Assembly: GCA_946807835.1 (NCBI GenBank)
Contig: OX327690.1
Location: 28,986,501 to 29,050,500, forward strand
Reading direction: 5' to 3'
Length of the DNA: 64,000 nucleotides
From: Ailanthus altissimus
Taxonomy: Eukaryota; Streptophyta; Magnoliopsida; Sapindales; Simaroubaceae
Position numbers and translations under genes: made by a program. The notes beneath the pieces are model-generated. The model worked only from the letters and a program-made list of their open reading frames with translations. It searched no databases and was not told the origin of the DNA. Positions 1-11,385 of the stretch are shown in pieces. Each line of letters begins with the position of its first letter. Within the stretch, counting starts at the first letter, position 1.

Positions 1-111
1 TACTTTTTTTTTTTGTTTCTGTTAATACAAGTCATTGTTGAATGTATTGAAATTTTTTTGTAGTCTCTCTTAATTGATGAATTTGTGTGTGTGCATATGT
101 ATATGTTGCAG

Positions 112-309
112 GCAAGAGCAATATTATTGCTTGCGAGTCGAGAAATGGAGGACAGAATGAAGACACCAAGTGGACCTGATCCGGCTTCACCAAGTATTGA
201 ATCTCAGCTATACAGCCCTAATAACAATTCTGGTCTTTCAATGAAGAGATCATTGCAGCGATTCCTCCAAAAGAGAAAGCACAGGATCCTAGCAATGTCT
301 CCCTATTAA
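112..309 (+). CDS. Last exon of a JAZ7/JAZ8-like TIFY protein (partial)
   Basis: This is the 3' end of a jasmonate ZIM-domain repressor; earlier exons lie left of the window. A splice acceptor (TTGCAG at 106-111) precedes the exon. The frame opens with the end of the TIFY/ZIM domain (ARAILLLASREME), which mediates JAZ dimerisation and NINJA binding. It ends with a Jas motif (SLQRFLQKRKHRI followed by a terminal SPY), which binds MYC factors and COI1. The residues just before the Jas helix are SGLSMKR, not the LPIAR/K loop of canonical JAZ degrons; this resembles JAZ7/JAZ8. The TAA stop is at 307-309. JAZ proteins act in the nucleus as repressors of jasmonate-responsive transcription. Family assignment is strong. 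The subgroup call rests on the degron and the very short C-terminus, and is inferred. Confidence 0.85.
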   Translation, partial: ARAILLLASREMEDRMKTPSGPDPASPSIESQLYSPNNNSGLSMKRSLQRFLQKRKHRILAMSPY

Positions 310-1508
310 CAATATTAATAAGTTGTCGATTCATGCATGGAGTACTGGAATGGAGATCAAGGACTAGAAATATCATGTTCTAGAGTTTCTACATCAAAGT
401 TCTTTGATTGATTTGCTAAGGACATGATCAGATAGCCCTTGTAATTAATTGATTGATCAAATTAGTTTTGGGAGATGGGTGATTTGCAAATTTTGTCTTG
501 GGGGTACCCTTTTATGGAACTCATGGTTGCAGAGTTTAAATTTCTTTCATTGTAACAAGAGGGGGTGCCCTCTGAGGTTTAAATTTCTTTCATTGTAACA
601 AGGGGGGTGCCCTCTGAGGAGACTTTCATTGATGTATAATTAGGGTACCCTGTGAGATCATTATTGTGGGCAATTCAGTCAACTAAATGATGGATGAATT
701 CTTTTCATTGATGAAACTTAACTATAATCTCTCTTGAATCAATAATTGTAATTAACTGATGAATCAACCAGATGAATTCGGCCTTATGCATAAAATTTCT
801 GCTCTAATAATTAATTGTCAAACCATTTTCAACTTTTAATTTGATTTTAATCTCCCAGAAATCAAAATTGAAGTGAATTATACTCTCTCCTAAATAATAT
901 GATCTTTTAACATAGAAAGAAAATGTAAATGTCCATGGAGGTTGATGTAAATAATTGGGGAAATGCCTGTGGCCAAAAATTTAACCAACTCATATCCCCT
1001 CCTCTTCTAGTTTTTTTGTTATAATCCAATCATATTACTCAAAAGATTAGTATATACCTTATTATCTTTTCACTTTTTATTAACGTGGGACAATAACTCA
1101 ACAATTCTTTATTTGAACAAAATCTCTTTCAATAAAAAAGTAACACTAATCTTTTTGTTTGACACACTGAATATATTTGTTTTTACCCTTTTAAAGCTCT
1201 GATAATAAAATTAGAAAATTGAACATAAAGTTTAAATATACCATCCAAAAAATTAGTCTATTAAACGGTGTTATCATTTTTCTTATAAACTTTATTATCT
1301 TTTTACTGTTAACTAAAGTGGGACAACTCAACACTTCTTTCTTTTGAAAAATGTATATGATTACATAATCATTAAACTTCTGCTTTCTTCTTCTTCTTGC
1401 ATGTTTGCTTCTTAATTACTAGTTGATTTATTCTATTTTTCTTTTTGTCAATATTTCCAATATCAGCCTTGATGAAGAGGGTTGATCTTGAATAAGGAAA
1501 TGGAAATG
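310..1508. other. JAZ 3' flank, no further gene seen
   Basis: This stretch is AT-rich and has no supportable ORF. The first few hundred bases are probably the JAZ 3' UTR and include the 43-bp tandem repeat listed separately. An imperfect direct repeat of about 60 bp around a GTGGGACAA...CTCAACA core sits near 1058-1120 and 1290-1350; its origin is not clear. Confidence 0.5.
535..619 (+). repeat. Two-copy 43-bp tandem repeat in the JAZ 3' region
   Basis: Unit 1 is 535-577 and unit 2 is 578-619. Each begins TTTAAATTTCTTTCATTG and ends GTGCCCTCTGAGG. They differ by one or two bases in the G run. Confidence 0.9.
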
Positions 1509-1513
1509 TTCTG

Positions 1514-1975
1514 TGTAGAGAATAATAGAGCACAAATGGAACACTTTTATTAATACAAAACTTACAACACAAAATTTAAAAACTCTCACTCTTTCTCATT
1601 TACAACATAACACTCACAACTCAACTCCCACACACTCTTTGTTGAGCTTATTATTTGCTCAACTCTCTAACACTCTAAACTCTCAACAATTGATCAAATA
1701 CTTGATCAACTCTTTATTCTTAACTTGCTTGCTTGCAAAACTAAATGAGGGAGGGGGGTATTTATACTTAGTTTCAACAAACCAAAACCACACAAATAAA
1801 ATAATGTAAAAATTTATTAACCACACAAGTTTATAATACTTATCTCCTTAATTATTAACTTAAAATATCTTACCTAATCTAGAAACTTCAAGAATTGGGA
1901 TTGTAAATATTTGGGCTTAATCTTGGGCTTGATGTTGTAATTAATTTAATTTAATTTGGTGTTGTAATTTTAACA
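1514..1975 (-). repeat. Copia-1 3' LTR
   Basis: 462-bp LTR at the left end of the minus-strand element. On the minus strand it starts TGTTAAAATT and ends CTCTACA. Its first bases supply the stop codon of the upstream polyprotein. Confidence 0.95.
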
Positions 1976-4900
1976 CTCCCCCTCAACACCAACTTCCATT
2001 CTTCTAACCATGTTGAGTTGTCTTCGAAACTTTTCAAACTTATCAACACCCAAGCCTTTTGTGAACAAATCAGCCACTTGATCTTCGGTCTTAACATACA
2101 ACAACTCAATTTCTTCTTGCAGAACTTTCTCCCGGATGAAGTGATAATGCACCTCCACATGCTTTGTTCTTGCATGAAAAACTGGATTTTCTGCCAAACA
2201 AATTGCTGACCGATTATCACAATATATTGACACTTTATAATCTCTTGGCTGATGTAAATCCTCCATCAATTGCATCAACCATGTACTTTCTTGAGCTGCC
2301 ATTGCGGCTGCTCTGTACTCAGCTTCAGTAGTTGACAATGATACAATCGGTTGCCTTTTGCTGCACCAAGAGACTGTTCCTGAACCAATCTTGAAAAAAT
2401 ACCCAGTGGTCGAACGTCGTGTGTCATGATCTCCAGCATAGTCAGCATCACAATAACCAACTATTTTACAATCTTGATCTTTCTTATAAAAGAGACCATA
2501 GTCCATTGTGCCTCTCACATATCTCAATATTCGTCGAGCTGCTTCTAAGTGAGGTTTCTTAGGATTTTGCATGTATCGACTTATTACTCCAACTGCATAA
2601 GAAATGTCTGGTCGAGTCAATGTCAAATAGATGAGACTTTCTACCAGTTGTCGATACATAGTTCCATCTTCTAAATCCTTTCCTTCATGACTGCACAACT
2701 CGGCATTGGCTTCTAGCGGTGTTGAGATAGGCTTGCACTCTAGCATCCCAAACTTCTGCAACAAATCTTTGGCATACTTTTGTTGTCCTAGAAAAATCCC
2801 TTCTGCTGTCCGAGTAACTTCGAGCCCAAGGAAATGCTTAAGCTGTCCAAGCTCTTTCATCTGAAAGCGAACCGCCAAATTCTCTCTTGTTCGACGAATT
2901 TCTTCTTCATCATCTCCAGTGATAATTAAGTCATCCACATATACCAGCACAATTGCAAGTTTCTTTCCATTAGCTTTGACGAACAGGCTAGAATCAGCTG
3001 GTGCTACAGAGTAACCACCATGTGTTAAAAATTCTCCAATTTTACCATACCACGCCCTTGGAGCTTGCTTTAATCCATACAATGCCTTTCTCAATTTACA
3101 CACATAATCAGGATGAAATTTGCTTTCAAATCCAATTGGTTGAATCATATAGATCTCCCGATCTAACTCTCCATGTAGAAAAGCATTCTTTACGTCCATT
3201 TACCACAATATCCAACCTTTACTAGCTGCCAATGCAAGTAGAACTCGTACTGTGGTGATCTTGGCTACTGGACTAAACGTTTCATCATAGTCTAGTCCAT
3301 ACTGTTGAGAAAATCCTCGAGCTACCAACCGAGCTTTATACCTCTCCACCGATCCATCAGGACGTCTTTTGATCTTATACACCCACTTACAAGATATAGG
3401 TTTCACATCCTTTGGCTTTGGCACTAAATCCCAAGTTTGATTTTGCTCCAACGCTATAATTTCTTCTTCCATAGCTTTAATCCATTCAGAGTTCTGTGAT
3501 GCTTCTTCAAAAGTCTCAGGTTCCTTAAAATTTTCCTCTTTCGCCATAGCCGCATTAGCATATTTGGGATTAGGCTTTCGTATTCTTATTGACCTTCGAG
3601 GATGAGACTGAGGAGTTGTAGGTTCTGCTCCTTCATATTTGGCCTCCGTTGTTGGTTGTTGATAGATGCCAGTTTGCCAAGGACTTTGAGTTGTCTCTTG
3701 CTCGGTGTTGTCATCACTGCTTCCATTATCAAGGTCTTCTTGGCTCAGTCGGATTTCAGCAATTTGATCATCTATCTTTTGTTGTAGTCGTTCTTCTATT
3801 TCTTTTGAATCTGGAAGCTCCTCTTTTTGTGGCGACCACCATGAAGATGCTTCATCAAACACCACATTTCTTGATGTGTAGCACCGCCCACTAGTAGGGT
3901 CACAACATTTCCATCATTTGCGCTGGTTATCATATCCAACAAAGATACACCTGATTGCCTTTTTGTCGAATTTATTTCTCAAGTGATTTGGCACAAACAC
4001 ATAGCATATACTACCAAATACTCGAAAATGACTCACTGTAGGTTTCATATCCCACAACTTCTCAAAGGGTGATATGAACCCTAACTTTGGTTGAGGAAGC
4101 CTATTAATCACGTGGGCTGCAGTCTTCATTCCTTCGGCCCAAAATCTTCCTGGTACATTTTTTGCGTGCAACATACTTCTACAAATCTCTGCAAGATGCC
4201 GATTCTTCCTTTCTGCAACACCATTTTGTTGTGGCGTGTTGGCACATGTGAACTGATGTCGTATCTTATTTTCTCGAAGATATTGTGAGAGCTCATTAGA
4301 GGTATATTCTCCTCCATTATCTGTGCGGAGACAATGAATCTTCTTTCCAACTTCTCCTTCAGTTGTTTCTTTAAATTCCTTGAACTTCAAAAAAGTATCT
4401 GATTTTTCCTTCATAAAGAAAACCCATACATACCTCGAGAAGTCATCAATAAATGTCACCATGTACCGCATACCACTAATTGATGGCTGCTTGATAGGTC
4501 CAAACACATCAGAGTGAACCAACTCCAATGGCTCCTTAGCTCTAAACTTTGACTCCTCATATGGTAGTTGATGTGCCTTGCCGTACTGACATCCTGCACA
4601 CACTGTATCCACTCTCACATCAAGTTGAGGTAGACCCTTAAGCATTGCCTTGCTCATCATCACTTTTAGCTTATGATAACTTACATGTCCCAATCGTGCA
4701 TGCCACAGATCTACTGTCTCATTCTTTCGAGTCTTGTCTACATAAGCTGACTCTGCTGATAGTACATAGACTGACTCTAGTCGTCTTCCTTCCATTGTTA
4801 GTGTTCCCATGATTTTTAAATCTTGGTACACCTTAACATCTTGTGGACCGAACAAGACATAGTGTCCAGAAGATGTTAACTGTGATACTGACAATAGATT

Positions 4901-6094
4901 CTTTTTCATGCCGAGGACATGATAGACATCTTGAAGTGTTACCTTGTTAGGACTGTAACGAGGTGCAAGGACTGTGTTACCGATGTGAGCTATAGGCAAT
5001 CTTGAGTTGTTGGCTGTCACCACCACGCGACTTCCTTTGTACTTAGTCGTATCTTGCAGCTTTTCTTCGTCACCAGTCATATGATTTGAACATCCTGAGT
5101 CGACGATCCAATCATTTTTATAGTCAATCCGTCCAGGCATTATCACTGAGAGTGATAGGTCTTCTTCCTCTATAGCGACAGACGCTTCAGCATCCCACTC
5201 ATCTTCACTTTTTCTTTCTGAGTTTGATGTGGCAGCATTACCCTCAGCAGACCTTTTCTTAGACCAACAATCTTTTGCCATGTGTCCTATTTTTCCACAA
5301 TTGTAGCATTTTCCTTCAAACTTTTTCTTTTGGTTGGACTGACTACCATTGCCGCGAGCCCTCCATACTCCCCCTGTTTGTGAGCTACCTTCTTGATGAT
5401 AACTCTTTATCTTGTCATCATCTCTTTTAGATCCTCCACCAACACGTCGTTTAAATCGACATTTTCTTTTGTCGATGTAGAGTGCTTCTTCATCGCCTTT
5501 TAAAGAGACTCCACCCATTTGCTTAACAATCGCTTCTTGATCAGCAAGCAAATTTTCAAATTCAATGAGAGATGGTTGGGTTGGCCAGCCTTGTACAGCA
5601 GTAACAAAACTTCTATACTCGGGCCTCAAACCATGGATGATAATTCTTTTCATCCTAGTTTCAGCAATGGCAGCGGCAGGATCTAACTCAGATATTTCAC
5701 GGCACAAGGACTTTACCTTTGTGAAGTATTGGTTGATCGTCATGTTGCGTTGTGCAATTGACAACAGTTCATTCTCTAGAAGCTGTAGTCGCATGTTGTT
5801 TTTCTTTGAGAAGAGTGATGCAAAAGTGTCCCATGCTTCATTTGGCGTCTTAGCCTTCTTTATGTGCTCTAACAGTTCTTCTTCAACTGTGGTCTTAATG
5901 GCGAACATAGCCTTACCAGTTTTTACCTTCCACTTCTTTAAAGTGGCTTCGTCTGTTGGCTGCTTCACTTCATTCCCACCAACGACCTCCCAAAGATCTT
6001 GGCCTTGAAGGTAAGACTCCATCAACGTCGCCCATGTATTGTAATTTTGGTTGTTGAGCTTCTTGATTCCTCCAACGACTTGAAGGTCACCCAT
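1970..6094 (-). pseudogene. Copia-1 gag-pol polyprotein, two nonsense codons
   Basis: One continuous 1,375-codon frame runs from ATG at 6094 to TAA at 1970-1972, interrupted by TGA at 3914-3916 and TAA at 3200-3202. Both are in frame, with no frameshift seen. In order it holds a Gag domain (N-terminal [10 protein letters not shown]), a CCHC zinc knuckle ([14 protein letters not shown], about residues 263-276), an aspartic protease ([11 protein letters not shown], about 328-338), a GAG-pre-integrase HLGH-type segment, an integrase core with D, D and E near residues 528, 591 and 627 ([23 protein letters not shown]), a reverse transcriptase with [10 protein letters not shown] near residue 1051, and an RNase H ([18 protein letters not shown]). 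Length and domain order are those of a Copia polyprotein. The first stop follows the integrase and the second lies early in the RT. As read, the copy cannot make a full Gag-Pol without readthrough. Confidence 0.95.
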
Positions 6095-6303
6095 CGTGTT
6101 GGCAGTACCTCAGAAACAAGTTTTGTTAACAAACTTGCAGAGTCACAGACTACTCACGAAACACAGAAGCTCACTCACTCACAATTTCTAAAAACCCTTT
6201 CTGATGTGGAAGATCAGTCAAAGCTGCAACCACAGAGCATACTCAGAATTCTTAGAAATCCTACAACTTGAGCAGTCCCAGACAGTCCCGCTCTGATACC
6301 AAT

Positions 6304-6765
6304 TGTAGAGAATAATAGAGCACAAATGGAACACTTTTATTAATACAAAACTTACAACACAAAATTTAGAAACTCTCACTCTTTCTCATTTACAACATAA
6401 CACTCACAACTCAACTCCCACACACTCTTTGTTGAGCTTATTATTTGCTCAACTCTCTAACACTCTAAACTCTCAACAATTGATCAAATACTTGATCAAC
6501 TCTTTATTCTTAACTTGCTTGCTTGCAAAACTAAATGAGGGAGGGGGGTATTTATACTTAGTTTCAACAAACCAAAACCACACAAATAAAATAATGTAAA
6601 AATTTATTAACCACACAAGTTTATAATACTTATCTCCTTAATTATTAACTTAAAATATCTTACCTAATCTAAAAACTTCAAGAATTGGGCTTGTAAATAT
6701 TTGGGCTTAATCTTGGGCTTGATGTTGTAATTAATTTAATTTAATTTGGTGTTGTAATTTTAACA
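6304..6765 (-). repeat. Copia-1 5' LTR
   Basis: 462-bp LTR differing from its partner at three positions. It is the promoter-bearing LTR for the minus-strand element and is followed on that strand by the tRNA-Met primer-binding site. Confidence 0.95.
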
Positions 6766-6770
6766 TTCTG

Positions 6771-7538
6771 CACATTTAATTAATTGATCCCTCAATCAGT
6801 AATCACTAAGTGTGCATTCACCACCACCATGACATGATCATATGGGATGGGATATTGATTTGATTTTGTTCTGCAAGTGCAACAGTTATTGGATAGGCTC
6901 CATTTAGCCTATCTTTTCAGTTTCATTTTAATCCTCTTCATCGACTAAATTTTCCTGGCTTTAAATCACGTTAAAGCTACCTTTGACTAAGAAAATGTCA
7001 GCAACTTTTGAGTGTGTGGAAGAAGACCTTTTCAAAAAGGTAAGAAAGTGTTTTCCAGATTAAAACCTACTTGTTTTATAAAAGACGTTTTTGATGAAAA
7101 TTGTTATTTCCCAAAAGAATCACTACATGCAGCAATGATTTTATTCGTTTGAGAATGGTTAATGAACGTACTGTTTTTGTTTTGAAATTAAAGTAAGAGT
7201 TGAATTGAATCTTTAAAGTCAAATTGAGGTGTGCCATGCTCGTTTCATCCAAATCAAATGAACTTGAAGTTAAAAATGAAGAAGTTACTTATGGTAAAAC
7301 ACTTGGTTCTGCATGCAAAAGATGCACAATTTTCACTCTGCCTAATCCATGCAAGACCGGAAGTTCTGTAAATTCCACTCTAAATCTCCAAATTCAAAGA
7401 TTTATGTAATTTACCTTTTGAAGTTACAAGTTTTACTGCTGACATCATGGTCCATTTTGATAGAGTATCTTCGGTGATATGTCTTTTTCCGTGAATCACA
7501 ACGATAATGATTCCAGTTTCAATTTTTTTTTTTAATTT
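6771..7538. other. Spacer between Copia-1 and Copia-2
   Basis: AT-rich single-copy-looking DNA with no supportable gene. The short open frame at 7224-7409 has no recognisable domain or coding feature. Confidence 0.4.
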
Positions 7539-7543
7539 TCTGT

Positions 7544-8360
7544 TGTTGAGAAAGGATATGCTCTTTTTTCCTTGAGATTATGTTAAAGCGAAGAATTTAA
7601 AATTCAACTTAGAACCCTAACCTCTTTATACAACGAAATAACTTGTCAATCAAACAGAAAACAAAAAGAATCTAAAACAGAAAACAAAAGAGCACAACAT
7701 AATTTTACGTGGTTCGGTCAATTATTTACATCTATAGTGAATTTAAGGATCTTAGCCTCTCTTATTATAACTCCCTAGAGATTTTATAAGGAAAACCCAA
7801 TGAAGAAACCTCAAAAAGACCTAAACGTTTAGTGAACCCTTACTCTACCACGAATAATGATCACCCAAACAACGGTTCCACCCTAACGCACACATGCACT
7901 TAGCGTCTACCCAGTTCTTTCCATCTCTTAGAGTCTCTCTCAATGCTTGATCTCAACTAAAGGGTTTACAAGTGTTTATATAGGGTGTATTTCATGCCTA
8001 CCAACCCTATTCCTTATTAGATTAAGAGTCCACTTGTTTTGAAAGTCCAAAACTAGAAATCCCGAAGAAAAACAGTCTTTTGACGAGTCGGGCGCCGCGG
8101 CGCTGAGCATTATCTCGCCTATCGCCGCGGTGCTGGGTTACTGTCTTGGGCGCTGCGGTGCTCAGCCCTGTGCGCACCTCCTGCGTTTTCTTCGCTTCCT
8201 TTGCATCTTTGAGTCTCGTTTCATTTTTTCCTTCATGTCCCACACGTCCTAAACTTCTCCATATGTGTCCCACACGTTCTAGACTTCTTGTAACTCTTCC
8301 CTTTGGTATTCATCTCAAATTTTGTCCAACCAAGATTGTTGAATCACCAATTTTTCAACA
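7544..8360 (-). repeat. Copia-2 3' LTR
   Basis: 817-bp LTR. It contains the ACGTGGTTCGG motif common in plant Copia LTRs and a GC-rich block at about 8090-8165 with three GCGCCGCGGCGCT-like repeats. Confidence 0.9.
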
Positions 8361-8541
8361 AACCCTTCATTGATTCAAAATCTTTCAAATAAGAAGGCTT
8401 CGGGATCCGATCCACACCAATACTTTATCACCTAGAGTTGAGTCTAGTTAAATCTCCACTAAGACTTAACTTTCTCCGGGCTAGTGACTTCGGTCTCTAA
8501 AGGCATTCGTGCACCTTGCATAGGGTATGGATGCGTTGCAC

Positions 8542-9531
8542 TCATTTTCGACCCTCATTACCTCGGTGAGCATGGTTTGGATGTCGTTTAGTGGTTTGCA
8601 TTACCCCAACACCCCGTGTTGGGCCACTCATAGCCATTCTAGTAAGCACATAGAGCCCCCCATTGTGCTTCTCACCCTTAAACCCTATAGGTCCTTTCTC
8701 TACCCTTAGTTTTCCTTTTTCCGCTCCAACTGAATACCCTTCCTCATCGAGCTTGCCTAGGGATATCAAGTTCCTCCTCAATTTAGGAACATTCCTTACA
8801 CCATGTAAGTCCCTAGTTTCTCCACCTTGCATCCTCAGTCTTATGTCACCAACTCCCATAATCTCACAAGTCATGTCATTCCCCATTATAGTTTTACCTC
8901 TCTTGACTTTATAGTTGGTAAACATCAATCTGTCGGGATACATATAGACACTGCACCCCGAATCTAGTATCCATTTGCTAGCGTACTTTCCCCTTGAGGC
9001 TACCAATGTGTCTACAATTTCGGTATCTTCCTCAGTACCGATTGCAGCCCACCCTCATTGGCCTTTTGATTTCGGACAATCCTTCATAAAGTGTCATTCT
9101 TTATTACAAAGAAAATACCTCTTGGATCTCCTCCTTGATTGGTTGCTCTTCATTCCTTGTGCAAGCAAAGCTGCTCCACTCTCGGACTCAGATCTCTTTG
9201 TTAATTCTTTTGAGTTCAATGATGCCTTGACGTCATTCATCGTTAAAGACCCCTTTCCATACAGTAGAGTATCCACAAAACTCTTATAACTCTTTGGCAA
9301 TGAACTTAATAGGATAATGACCTTGTCTTTATCCTTAGTCTTGATGCCCAGTTGCTCAAGACTTATGATGATTTTGTTGAACTCGTTAATATAAGCTCTC
9401 AATGAAGTTCCCTCGTGCATTGTTAGCTGATGTAGTTTCTTTTTCACAAGAAGTCTATTTGCAAGAGACTTTTTCATGTACAATGCCTTGAGTCTCTTCC
9501 ATAACCCAAAAAGCGATTTTTTCATCACCAA
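8542..9531 (-). pseudogene. Copia-2 gag C-terminal half and protease remnant
   Basis: The frame at 9531-9094 gives Gag residues typical of Copia (LWKRLKALYMKKSLANRL, then LSSLPKSYKSF). It stops inside a CCHC knuckle where TGA replaces the expected glycine codon (CNKE-stop-HFMKDC). The frame at 9006-8542 has the protease motif WILDSGCSVYM and a following GAG-pre-integrase-like segment (LRRNLISLGKLDEEG). A frameshift near 9505-9535 separates this part from the N-terminal Gag across the nested solo LTR. It is non-functional. Confidence 0.88.
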
Positions 9532-9574
9532 CTTCCCTTAATACTTCATTGCTCAATGCTAGAAATAAGGTGCT

Positions 9575-11130
9575 TGATGAACACATGAAAATACATATTT
9601 GTTAAGAGATTTAATCACCATTTAATGTCACTAATTTTAGTATTTTCTGTATTTTTAACTTGAAATAAAGTGTTCTTCTTAAAATTGTGATTAATAAATG
9701 TTATTTGGACAGGTTTACGTAAAATAACATAACTCTCAATGTAGAAATCAAAATGAATAAATTCTTGAACCTGGTGCAACATGACTCAATCTTACACAAA
9801 TTTGAAGAATAGTGAAAAAGCCAAATCCAACATGTTATGGGCCAAAAATTGAGATACAACAGAATCGAGCTACAACTCCTGCCCAGCTTGACCCAACTCA
9901 CGTATTTGGATCGTATCTCACAAAATACGTACTCAATTGGTATAATTTTTGAAGCTGTGAAATGCTGACTTAACTATCAACAACTCGTATGTTGATGGTA
10001 AAGTCCAAATTAGCTGTTATCATGGACCAAATCTCATTGCAAGTGGGTAAAATGGTTGTTGACCGAATTCTGATATATCATTGGAATTTTGCTCATATCT
10101 CATTGGATACTCATCCAATTTGCATGAAATTGGTGCCTATGGAAAGAAGAGTCAAAATTATACAACTTTTATGTCGGCTGTAGAAGCTAAATCGGTCAAT
10201 TACATTATCAAAAATGTGCTACAAATGGATAAACGAGTTATTAACTTAAAATTATTGAAGATTGATGTCATCCATGACATATGTCCATTCATTGCCTATA
10301 TAAGGAGACTCTTAGGACATTTTTTAATATTAGATAATTCTCTCTTCTTTTCTTCTCATTAACATGTATTGTAATTTAGGCTAGAGTTCTTGGCAATGCT
10401 AAGAGATAAATTTTTATGTGTAATAAATCTACTTCTATGCTTTGATTCGTTGCAAAGAGCTACAAATATTTATAAGTTTGGTTTTGATTAAACTCTTATC
10501 TATTCTATTTTCTATAATCCAGAGATTATAATTCTTATGTCTTATATAAGTTCAGTCATGCTTTTCTTATGTGATTCTTGGTGAATTATAATTGTTACTG
10601 GTTACATTGTTTTATATGTTAATATTTTATTGCAGTATTGTCAAATTGATATATTGTCGATCTTGGATAACATATAAGGGCAATAAATGTTTGATATTCA
10701 AGTTAATCTTTTACTGTAATATTGTCAAAGTGATATATTATCGATCTTAGATAACTTGTATAAATGAACATGATGTGTGTTAATGCTTGCAAAGAGTTTA
10801 ATTACATCAAATACATGTGTTATCAAATGTGCTATATTTTACCTATCTTCCGATTGATTGTTTGGGATGTGAAACATTCAATTGAGTTATAAGCATTGAA
10901 TCAAAGTGTAAAGTAGATTTATAAAGTATAATTGTGATTCTCAAAGCCTTACTTAAATCATCATAAGATAGTTTCTTCAATTCATAGACAATTTCACCTC
11001 ATCAATTAATTTTATCTTTTGCTGCCTCTTTAATATTTTACTTTACCAACCTATTTTGACAAAAGCTTCCTCGTGGGATCGACACCTCAACCTATACTGC
11101 GATAGTCGTGTTATATTTTGAGCGTAAACA
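9575..11130 (+). mobile_element. Solo LTR, family A copy 1
   Basis: 1,556 bp from TGATGAACACATG to GAGCGTAAACA, with a perfect 5-bp TSD GTGCT at 9570-9574 and 11131-11135. No internal retrotransposon sequence remains, so this is a solo LTR left by LTR-LTR recombination. A TATA-like CCTATATAAGG near 10298 suggests the plus strand is the sense strand. It is homologous along its length to 25250-26804 in opposite orientation. The source superfamily is not certain; the long LTR fits a Gypsy element. Confidence 0.92.
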
Positions 11131-11135
11131 GTGCT

Positions 11136-11333
11136 GTGAGCCTTTTTTTGAATCGTGTCCCAATCTTTTTGCCTGGACTTTGAGGTTGTCGCCTCATCGC
11201 TAGTTGAGTAGCTGGCTTCCTCCAAAGCTGAGTCTAGCCCTTCCTTCACTAGTAGAGCCCTAACATTCTTCCTCCAAAGATTGAAGTCATTCATCCCATT
11301 GAACTTCTCTATTTTTTGCTTGATTATAATCAT
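11136..11333 (-). pseudogene. Copia-2 gag N-terminal fragment
   Basis: The ATG is at 11331-11333, about 50 bp inside the primer-binding site. The frame begins with the Copia Gag pattern IEKFNGMNDFNLWRKNVRAL. It is cut after KKAHST by the solo LTR whose TSD (GTGCT) lies at 11131-11135, and Gag sequence resumes in phase on the other side, just below 9574, before a frameshift. Confidence 0.88.
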
Positions 11334-11385
11334 GGTTTAAATACCCAAAGTGTGTATTATCAAACCTCTAGCTCTGATATCATTT

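Larger units (their letters stand above)
1514..6765 (-). mobile_element. Copia-1: young, nearly complete Ty1/Copia retrotransposon
   Basis: This 5,252-bp element lies on the minus strand. LTRs at 1514-1975 and 6304-6765 are both 462 bp and differ at only three positions that I could find (1579/6369, 1882/6672, 1900/6690). A perfect 5-bp TSD, TTCTG, lies at 1509-1513 and 6766-6770. The primer-binding site, complementary to initiator-Met tRNA (TGGTATCAGAGC on the minus strand), abuts the right (5') LTR at about 6291-6302. The polypurine tract (GAGGGGGAG on the minus strand, 1976-1984) abuts the left (3') LTR. Near-identical LTRs imply a recent insertion. The element lies about 1.2 kb downstream of the JAZ gene. 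Confidence 0.97.

Noticed and set aside
5565..6271. Plus-strand frames of 147 and 90 codons
   Set aside because: They are antisense shadows of Copia-1 gag and its leader.
10081..10362. 93-codon open frame in solo LTR A copy 1, also open (81 codons) in copy 2 at 26054-26299
   Set aside because: It overlaps the LTR TATA box region (the CCTATATAAGG lies within the frame) and has no known domain. Openness in two copies of moderate divergence can be chance. A dN/dS test over many copies showing purifying selection would reverse this.
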